The notes under the pieces were generated by a model. It ran no database searches and had not been told where the DNA came from. It saw only the letters and a program-made list of their open reading frames with translations. From the NCBI RefSeq assembly GCF_025359345.1, contig NZ_JANYGQ010000015.1, positions 62,001 to 126,000 on the forward strand: DNA of 64,000 bases, in the 5' to 3' direction. Shown here in pieces: positions 31,109 to 37,343 of this stretch; the stretch's first letter is position 1; each line of letters begins with the position of its first letter. Position numbers and translations under genes: made by a program. Source of the stretch: Mucilaginibacter sp. GTDB lineage: Bacteria; Bacteroidota; Bacteroidia; Sphingobacteriales; Sphingobacteriaceae.

Positions 31109-32764
31109 TTACGGCCTGCCATCATTAGCTTCGGTATTCGTTGCCGCGTTTAATTGGTTAAAGTTATCATTCCCTTTTCCCCGGATTGAATTTTCGCGAT
31201 TCGTCCTTCCTAATATGTGATCCAGCAGTTCCGGCGTGAGCGCCATATCAATTGCTGATGTTTTCATGCCCCAGTAGGGTTTGGGGATTAGGCCGGGTGT
31301 TGCTTTTGGGTCATTGGGAATTACGTCATTGGTTATTGGTGGGGATTGTATAAGCTGCGGGGTTGGGTGTTCTGTGTCAGGCCTTTCTTCATACTTAAAT
31401 CCCGGCTCCGTGAACCCCTCCCTACCCTCCCCGGGGAGGGAATTTGCGCGGGGGCTTTCAGCAACTATATTTTCCAGTATTTGCATTTCAGTAAATACTT
31501 CATTATCTATTAGTACCTCATCTGCGGGTGTTCTGCATGGCGGAGAACACACCCCAGCCACAACACGATCCGCCGCGCCCCCTTCTGCGCCACCGCTAAA
31601 GCTAAGGCGGCACGCGGTCAAGAGGGGATCCGAAAGACCCTCATCTACACATGCTTCCTCATCCGCACATTCACGCATCTGCATATCCGCACATCCATGA
31701 AGCAGGCGGTTAACCGTAGCGAGGCCTATACCCAGCTGGTTACTTATTTCGCGCTGACTGTGGCCGTTGGCAGAAAGGGCGGCTATTTTATGGGCCAAGT
31801 GTTGGCGGTCGGCGGCGGTGCGGGTGAGCAGGTGGTGGCGTTCGGGGCTGTTGCCTTCGAACTGGAAGTGCAAAAAGGTGCCGGGTTTTTGGATACGGCA
31901 CAGGGCTACATTGTCGTGGCCGTAGCGCTGCCGGGTGTTGCGCTGTTTGATTTGTTTGAGGTAGCAAAGGTCGGCGTCGGCGGTGCTTTTGCCGATGGCG
32001 AAGGCGCTGTCGGCGAAGTTGATGAGCAGTTTGCTGCCGTGGAGGTCGTCGGCGCTGATGGGTTGTGTGGCATTGCGGCGTTTTGGGGTGTGCGCCAGTA
32101 CGAGGATAGACAGTTTATGCTCGGTTTTTAATGCCTTGAGGCTTTTCATGAGCGCAAGCGCGACAGCCGAATTTTCGGTACCGCCGCGCAGGCAGGTGAT
32201 GTTGTCGATGATTAAAACTGTGGCTTTAGCCTGGTTTACTTTATACTCAATGGCTGCAATCAGCAGCTCGTTTTCGTTAACGTTAGGCGTCGGGTCGGGG
32301 ATAAAATTATACTGGGCGCGGAAAAAATTATCTGAAAACTGGTAGTCTTCTTCGCCCTGGCTGTAGCGCAGCCCGAACTGTGTTTTGCTCAGCTCGAAAT
32401 CGATGTAGAGCACACGGGTCGGTGGCGCCTGGCAGGTGAAAGGTGCAATGCTTTGTCCGCGGGCTATGCTTTCACCGATCTGCACAGCCAGGATGGATTT
32501 GCCGATATTGGTGTCGGCAAACAGCATACAGAGTTCGCCCTGGTGCCAAAGCTCGCCAAGCAGCTGTTTGGCTTCGGGTTCGCGCCGGGCAAGTTCCAGC
32601 CAGCGGTTGCCGTTTTCGATGGTGAACATGCGGCGAATGTCGTCGGGACTGGGTGGTGTGGGTTCGGGGCGGTTTTTCTTAGCCGGGCGGTAAGGCAGTC
32701 CGCGGCCTTCGGCGCGCAATTGTTCGATGATGGGCGGGCGTTCGGATAGTGGGTTTGTTTGCAT
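31109..32764 (-). CDS. RepA/RecA-fold AAA ATPase with repeat-derived linker
   Basis: A 551-residue protein. The ATPase core (about 60-290) has a Walker A variant (FADTNIGKSILA, where GKS follows A-D-T-N rather than Gly), Walker B VLIIDNITCL and a sensor motif LVLAHTPKR, as in hexameric RepA-like helicases or KaiC-like ATPases. A helix-turn-helix (HSQREISNQLGIGLATVNRLL) follows at about 347-367. The next 110 residues are low-complexity and are encoded by GC-rich palindromes and CCGCACAT repeats read in frame. Function could be in plasmid- or element-type replication. It is divergent from the export gene wza. Confidence 0.7.
   Translation of the reverse strand: MQTNPLSERPPIIEQLRAEGRGLPYRPAKKNRPEPTPPSPDDIRRMFTIENGNRWLELARREPEAKQLLGELWHQGELCMLFADTNIGKSILAVQIGESIARGQSIAPFTCQAPPTRVLYIDFELSKTQFGLRYSQGEEDYQFSDNFFRAQYNFIPDPTPNVNENELLIAAIEYKVNQAKATVLIIDNITCLRGGTENSAVALALMKSLKALKTEHKLSILVLAHTPKRRNATQPISADDLHGSKLLINFADSAFAIGKSTADADLCYLKQIKQRNTRQRYGHDNVALCRIQKPGTFLHFQFEGNSPERHHLLTRTAADRQHLAHKIAALSANGHSQREISNQLGIGLATVNRLLHGCADMQMRECADEEACVDEGLSDPLLTACRLSFSGGAEGGAADRVVAGVCSPPCRTPADEVLIDNEVFTEMQILENIVAESPRANSLPGEGREGFTEPGFKYEERPDTEHPTPQLIQSPPITNDVIPNDPKATPGLIPKPYWGMKTSAIDMALTPELLDHILGRTNRENSIRGKGNDNFNQLNAATNTEANDGRP
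31425..31440. repeat. 16-bp palindrome inside the ATPase gene
   Basis: CCCTCCCCGGGGAGGG is a perfect palindrome encoding the LPGEGREG stretch on the minus strand. Neighbouring GTGTTCT/AGAACAC arms at 31528-31550 and CCGCACAT words at 31666-31696 are further repeat signatures within the same coding region. Confidence 0.65.
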
Positions 32765-32766
32765 AA

Positions 32767-32784
32767 TTGTTGTGATTACAACAA
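32767..32784 (-). promoter_or_regulatory. Palindrome directly upstream of the ATPase start
   Basis: TTGTTGT and ACAACAA flank a four-base spacer, beginning 2 bases before the start codon. It could be an operator or an mRNA hairpin that limits translation. Confidence 0.4.
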
Positions 32785-33474
32785 ATTTAAGGGGTTGATT
32801 TGGTTAAAGTGCTGACACTGTTTTGTCAGTGGGTTGACGCATCTTAGAGACTGGTTAAAACTAATTTGGGGAGGCGTCTCCGGTACACAACGACCTTGCA
32901 TCTTTAACTTAGGTGGCGTGAATAGCATATGGAAGACGCAAAACATTGCGTCTCTACGCCGAAACGCATGTTTTATATCGTTTGATTCAGCTATTTGCAG
33001 ATTTTCCAAAAATGAATACACTGATAATGAGGATGTTTCAGAACGTTCCGGGCGTTCCATGTGCAAAAATGGAACGCTTCATTAACCGCACTGATAATTC
33101 TATACACCAGCCTTGCATGGGTTTGCAAATCATTTCACCTTAATCTTTAACCCTACCTTTTTTTTAACAAAAACGAACATATTTTTCAGGAAATAGCAAA
33201 CAAAAGGGGTTAACTAATCAAATAAATGTCACCAAGTGATTTTTTTTATTAAAAAATCAACAAATAAACATACGTTTTTTAATGAAAATTAAATTAATAT
33301 AAATATTAAATGATAATTACTATAAATTTTATGTTAAAGCTTTGTAAAACAGCAATAAAATTTACGTGGTAAAGCTATAAAACACTAGTTTATTGAAAAT
33401 ATTTAAAAAAAAGATGTAAATATTTGTATTTTTGATTATCTTGCGATGCATTTATTACGAATAACATTAATTAA
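32785..33474. other. Long divergent spacer with hairpins and no gene
   Basis: About 690 bases between the ATPase and wza. It contains CTGACA/TGTCAG near 32811-32828, a GAGACGC-family palindrome AGACGCAA/TTGCGTCT at 32934-32953, and a strong hairpin GCGTTCCAT/ATGGAACGC at 33052-33060 and 33069-33077 with an eight-base loop. The last 300 bases are very AT-rich and must hold the wza promoter; TATTTTTG at 33427-33434 fits TAnnTTTG. Frames here have no protein-like features. Confidence 0.55.
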
Positions 33475-34287
33475 ATGAATAGAAAAACACTTTTAATCTA
33501 TTTTCCTCTGTTTTTTTTATTTCTGTTAACGACTTCCTGCTCGTCGACGAAAAAAATCAAATATTTTCAGGACATACCAGATTCCGGGGAATTAAAAACG
33601 ATTGCCAAAGGGGAATATGCAGAACCTAAAATATTGGTCGATGATATACTAACGATCAATATCCAAACAATAGATCCGCAGTCTTCGGGCCCTGTTTCAA
33701 CAGGAAATATTACAAGCAGCAATGCTACTGCTTTAGGGGCCGCCGCTCTTTTTTCCAATGTTGGCGCGAGCCCCTCATCTGGCTACCTCGTAGATAAGGA
33801 AGGAACCGTTAATATTTCTATAATCGGAAAAGTTAAGCTTGCTGGCTTAACAACTTTTGAAGCTACGCAGGCTATTCAAACAGCAGTTAACAAATATTAT
33901 AAAGACGCAACCGTGAATGTCCGGTTCGCAAATTTTAAAATAAATGTTACGGGTGAAGTGCTGAGGCCCGGCACCTATACAATGCCAAATGAAAAGGTTA
34001 CAATACTTGACGCTTTGGCACTTGCTGGTGACCTAACCATATTCGGAAAGCGGGAAAACGTGTTGCTGATCCGGGATAACCCGGATGGCACCAGGACGCC
34101 GTACCGTATCAATCTTAAAAATAGTGATATCATGTCAGCGCCATATTTTTATCTGCGTCAAAACGACTTCATATATGTTGAGGCAAGAAAAGCTAAATCT
34201 GATGCTACAGACGCCGCCCAAACGAAATATATCTCGATAGCAGGAACCATTTTATCTTTAATTATTGTATTTGCCACAAGGCGTTAA
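33475..34287 (+). CDS. Polysaccharide export lipoprotein (Wza/BexD-like)
   Basis: A 270-residue outer-membrane export protein. A signal peptide ends in a lipobox (TTSCSS, Cys about residue 22). The poly_export domain spans about 45-150 (DDILTINIQ, GYLVDKEGTVNISIIGKVKLAGLT), an SLBB domain follows (NVTGEVLRPGTYTMPNEKVTILDALALAGDL), and a C-terminal membrane helix ends IAGTILSLIIVFATRR. It normally forms the outer-membrane channel for capsule or exopolysaccharide together with a Wzc-type kinase. The kinase gene starts 8 bases downstream but is destroyed, so the export system here is incomplete. Confidence 0.9.
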   Translation: MNRKTLLIYFPLFFLFLLTTSCSSTKKIKYFQDIPDSGELKTIAKGEYAEPKILVDDILTINIQTIDPQSSGPVSTGNITSSNATALGAAALFSNVGASPSSGYLVDKEGTVNISIIGKVKLAGLTTFEATQAIQTAVNKYYKDATVNVRFANFKINVTGEVLRPGTYTMPNEKVTILDALALAGDLTIFGKRENVLLIRDNPDGTRTPYRINLKNSDIMSAPYFYLRQNDFIYVEARKAKSDATDAAQTKYISIAGTILSLIIVFATRR

Positions 34288-34294
34288 AATTATT

Positions 34295-34534
34295 ATGGCT
34301 GAACAAACTTATTCAAATAAAGGAAAAATTATTACCAATATACATGGTGAAGAACGATTTGATTTGAAGGCTTTCGTAGCGAAAATATTAAATCACTGGC
34401 CATTATTTTTAGGAAGCGTAGTGGTTTTTATGGGGATTTTCATGGTGTATAAAAGGTACAACAAGCGCTATCTATTGTGCAGGATACTATTGCCGGTGTG
34501 TGGCTGCAACGGATTGAATACACCTTATAAATAA
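34295..34534 (+). pseudogene. Truncated Wzc-like chain-length kinase
   Basis: The first 55 residues (MAEQTYSNKGKIITNIHGEE, then FDLKAFVAKILNHWPLFLGSVVVFMGIFMVYKRY) match the start of Bacteroidota Wzc-type proteins: cytoplasmic tail, then the first Wzz membrane span. Full proteins have about 780-820 residues with a C-terminal tyrosine kinase. Identity is lost from about 34460 and the frame ends at 34534. The sequence beyond the break encodes an unrelated C-terminal fragment and a methyltransferase. Confidence 0.75.
34456..34530 (+). pseudogene. C-terminal fragment of an unknown protein at the junction
   Basis: In another frame than the Wzc piece, codons 34456-34530 read VQQALSIVQDTIAGVWLQRI and end at TAA, with a stop (TAA at 34450) just upstream. 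It has the look of a real protein tail and probably marks where foreign DNA begins. Confidence 0.35.
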
Positions 34535-34603
34535 ACTATTTGAGATTGGTAGAGCAACCAGGTTTAAACAGCCTTTAAACACTCAAAATACAGTTTACTT
34601 TAT

Positions 34604-35407
34604 ATGTCTAAAATCAATTTAAAAACGCCCATCAGCTATTATGGGGGTAAACAAACATTAGCTACAAAAATCATTTCTTTACTCCCGGAACACGTATTGT
34701 ACTGCGAACCCTTCATTGGCGGCGGTGCAATATTCTTTGCAAAGCAACCTTCCGAAATTGAAGTTTTGAACGATACCAATAAGGAAATGATGAACTTTTA
34801 CCGCACGGTTCAAAACGACTTTGTTGGACTTGAGAAGGAGATTAGGATAACGCTACATAGCAGAGACCTTCACCGCAAGGCAGCGGTTATTTATAACTAT
34901 CCTGACCTGTTCAGTGAGATTAAAAGGGCCTGGGCTGTTTGGGTATTAAGCAGCCAAAGCTTTTCGGCGCAACTGGATAACTCATTTGGCTATGATAAGT
35001 CAAAGCAAACCACTACTAAGAAGATAATAAACAATCGTGACGGGTTTACCGAGGAGTACGCTATCAGGTTGCAAAACGTCCAATTAGAGTGTGCTGATGC
35101 GTTGTATGTAATCAGGAGCCGGGATACAAAGAACACATTCTTTTATCTCGATCCACCGTACTTCAACAGCGATTGTGGCCACTATGACGGATATTCGGAG
35201 CAGGATTTTGAGAACCTGTTGATACAGTCCAGTAAGTTGGAAGGTAAATTTCTTTTGTCCTCGTACCCCTCCGAACTGTTAACCAGGTATGCAAAGGCAA
35301 ATGGTTGGTATATGTGGTCAGTCGAAAAGGGAGTAACAGTCAATCAAAAGAGTGGCTATTTAAAGAGGAAGATTGAAGTGTTAACGTCTAACTATCCGAT
35401 TAACTAA
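34604..35407 (+). CDS. Orphan D12-class DNA adenine methyltransferase (Dam-like)
   Basis: A 267-residue N6-adenine methyltransferase. Motif X/I region: PISYYGGKQTLATKIISLLP and the SAM-binding CEPFIGGGAIFF; catalytic motif IV DPPY in FFYLDPPYFNSD; C-terminal LLSSYPSELL. No restriction endonuclease or other modification gene is adjacent, so it is an orphan enzyme as found in phages and mobile elements; the target site (GATC-like) is not provable. It lies between a broken wzc and a 5'-truncated enolase-family gene and is followed by a highly structured non-coding region. Confidence 0.92.
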   Translation: MSKINLKTPISYYGGKQTLATKIISLLPEHVLYCEPFIGGGAIFFAKQPSEIEVLNDTNKEMMNFYRTVQNDFVGLEKEIRITLHSRDLHRKAAVIYNYPDLFSEIKRAWAVWVLSSQSFSAQLDNSFGYDKSKQTTTKKIINNRDGFTEEYAIRLQNVQLECADALYVIRSRDTKNTFFYLDPPYFNSDCGHYDGYSEQDFENLLIQSSKLEGKFLLSSYPSELLTRYAKANGWYMWSVEKGVTVNQKSGYLKRKIEVLTSNYPIN

Positions 35408-35427
35408 GCCTTGTGTGAGGAGTAAAA

Positions 35428-35545
35428 AAGGCCCGGACGGCAATGAATTATTGGCGATAAAACATAGCAGGAGTAGCAAGCTACTCCTTGTCCGGGCTTT
35501 ACTATTTAGATTGAGTAGAGCCGTTTTTTACTATGTTTTATCGCC
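35428..35545 (+). ncRNA. Structured region with interlocking inverted repeats (possible ncRNA or element end)
   Basis: Three pairings: A, AAGGCCCGGAC (35428-35438) with GTCCGGGCTTT (35490-35500, one G-U); B, GGCGATAAAACATAG (35453-35467) with its exact complement at 35531-35545; C, AGGAGTAGC (35469-35477) with GCTACTCCT (35480-35488). The order A-B-C-C'-A'-B' means A and B cross, which is a pseudoknot if all form in one RNA. It starts 20 bases after the methyltransferase stop. Whether it is transcribed is unknown; transposon end structure is an alternative. Confidence 0.5.
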
Positions 35546-35569
35546 GGTGTAAAGATAGCAAAAACCAAC

Positions 35570-35593
35570 AAAGCCCGGCATTGGCCAGGCTTT
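35570..35593 (+). terminator. Hairpin after the structured region
   Basis: AAAGCCCGGC pairs with GCCAGGCTTT (one mismatch) around ATTG, ending in a short T run. It could terminate the methyltransferase transcript. Two copies of ATTTAYACGATT follow at 35597-35608 and 35619-35630 with a 22-base period. Confidence 0.5.
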
Positions 35594-35647
35594 AAAATTT
35601 ACACGATTTGAAAAATTAATTTATACGATTAGTTTTGGCGATTATAT

Positions 35648-36541
35648 ATGGCATTGCTTGACCTGAAAGGCAAGGTATTGGGCACTCCTTGTTATGAGTT
35701 GCTTGGTGGCGCATTTAGGAAGAATATTTTGTTGTATGCCAACTATTGGTTCACAGGCGGAGGGCATAACGCTGATGATTATGCTGCACAGGCAAAAAAA
35801 GTAAAGGAAGCTGGCTTTACAGGGTTAAAGTTTGATCCTTTTGCACACACTAATTATCTGTATGGCGAAGATCTTTCAAGTAACCTTACCCTTACTGCAC
35901 AACAACAGGATCTGGCATTTAATGTAAGCAAAGCTGTTCGTGAGGCTGTTGGCCCCGATTTTGATATTATGATAGAAACCCATGCCATGCTTAACTACCG
36001 TGTGGCAGTAAAAATGGCCCAGCTTTTATCCACATTGGATATTACCTGGTATGAAGAACCCGCAGGTCCCGAAAGTGCAGATACTTTACGTGCCATGCGT
36101 GAGCGTATTCCCTCAAATGTATCTATTTGCGTTGGCGAACGTCATTATACCCGCCACGGTATTCGCCCGGTGCTGGAAAAAAATATTTGTGATATAATGA
36201 TGCCTGACATTACCCGCTGCGGTGGGCCGTCTGAAATGAAACGCATGGCCACTATGATGGAAGCCTATAATGTTCTATTGGCACCGCATAATCCTAACGG
36301 ACCACTATCCACATTAGCATCTGCCCATGTTTGCGCATCTGTACCGAATTTTTTCAGGCAGGAATTTATGTTTAATGACGTGGCATGGCGGGATACAGTA
36401 ATTACATATCCCATAAAAGACATGATAAAAGATGGACATTTGCATTTAAGCGACCGCCCAGGTCTGGGTGTTGATTTGGTAGAGGAGGAGATGGAAAATC
36501 ATCCGGGCATATTACAACCAAGGGCAGGGTTCTATGTATAA
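35648..36541 (+). pseudogene. Enolase-superfamily (mandelate racemase-like) gene, 5'-truncated
   Basis: A 297-residue frame starting MALLDLKGKVLGTPCYELLGG, which in intact sugar-acid dehydratases lies at about residue 100, inside the protein. The capping-domain N-terminus is missing and a TAG lies at 35630 in frame. The barrel metal ligands are still seen: the Asp/Glu series in DIMIETHAML, ITWYEEPAGPES and CVGERHYTRHG, then LAPHNPNGPLS with the candidate catalytic His. Without the N-terminal lid the product is probably inactive. It once belonged to the sugar-acid cluster with the next two genes. Confidence 0.8.
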
Positions 36542-36555
36542 TAAAAAGATATAAT

Positions 36556-37329
36556 ATGATCCAAATTGATCTTACCGGAAAAACAGTATTGATAACAGGC
36601 GCCTCGTCAGGTATCGGATTAGGTATAGCAAGGATGTTTGCAAAAGCCGGGGCAAATGTTTCTGGCTGTGGCCTGGAAAAACACGATGGCGGATTTGTAA
36701 AGGAGGCAGAAGAACAGGGTGTAAAAGTACTGTACACGGTCTGCGATGTTACAAAAAAAACAGACCGGGAAAAACTCATCAAAAACACGGCCGATGCCTT
36801 TAACGGTATTGATATTCTGGTGTCCAATGCCGGGCAGAATATTTTTGAAGGGGCTGAAAAATGTGAGGAAGAAGCATGGCAGCATAACATTGATCTGAAC
36901 CTGGCATCACACTGGCAATTGGCAAAGTTGTGTAAACCCTATCTTGAACAAAACACCGGCGTTATAATTATCATAACCTCCAATCATGCATATAGCACCA
37001 TACCCGGATGCTTCCCTTACAATGTATCGAAAACCGCATTAACCGGATTGATCAGAAGCCTGGCAATAGAATGGGGCCCCCGCATACGAACTGTTGGTTT
37101 GGCGCCTGGTTTTATCGATACGCCTGGCAATCAGCAGTGGTTTAATTCGTTTCCCGATCCTGAAAAAGAGCGGCAACGAACAATTGATCTTCACCCTGTT
37201 AAAAAATTAGGCACGCCGGAGGAAGCAGGCGCCTGGTGTGTATTTTTAGCTAGTGATTATGCCGCTTTTGCTTCCGGGACAACTTACTTGCTCGATGGCG
37301 GAAGGAACGCATTAATGCAGGATAGCTAA
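36556..37329 (+). CDS. Short-chain dehydrogenase/reductase (sugar/gluconate type)
   Basis: A 257-residue classical SDR: TGASSGIGLGIARMF at residues 13-27, SNAGQN, catalytic Ser in ITSNHAY, YNVSKTALTG with Tyr/Lys, and the C-terminal SGTTYLLDGGRNA. It starts 14 bases after the truncated enolase-family gene on the same strand, and such pairs usually oxidise and dehydrate sugar acids. Its stop is 14 bases from the convergent GH2 gene. Confidence 0.92.
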   Translation: MIQIDLTGKTVLITGASSGIGLGIARMFAKAGANVSGCGLEKHDGGFVKEAEEQGVKVLYTVCDVTKKTDREKLIKNTADAFNGIDILVSNAGQNIFEGAEKCEEEAWQHNIDLNLASHWQLAKLCKPYLEQNTGVIIIITSNHAYSTIPGCFPYNVSKTALTGLIRSLAIEWGPRIRTVGLAPGFIDTPGNQQWFNSFPDPEKERQRTIDLHPVKKLGTPEEAGAWCVFLASDYAAFASGTTYLLDGGRNALMQDS

Positions 37330-37343
37330 CGGTATTCAAATAG

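Noticed and set aside
32453..32749. Long plus-strand frames opposite the ATPase gene
   Set aside because: They mirror the GC-rich minus-strand coding sequence and show no family pattern.
34295..34534. The 79-residue frame as a genuine small membrane protein
   Set aside because: Its first 55 residues match the start of a Wzc-type kinase directly behind wza and the rest is out of family, so it is a truncated gene.
35428..35545. Interpretation as a retron msr-msd RNA
   Set aside because: There is no reverse transcriptase gene within the window near it, and the stem layout does not match a retron.
35428..35593. Interpretation of the region as an integron attC site
   Set aside because: No core-site pairs of the attC type, no integrase and no further cassettes are visible; the crossing stem order differs from attC.
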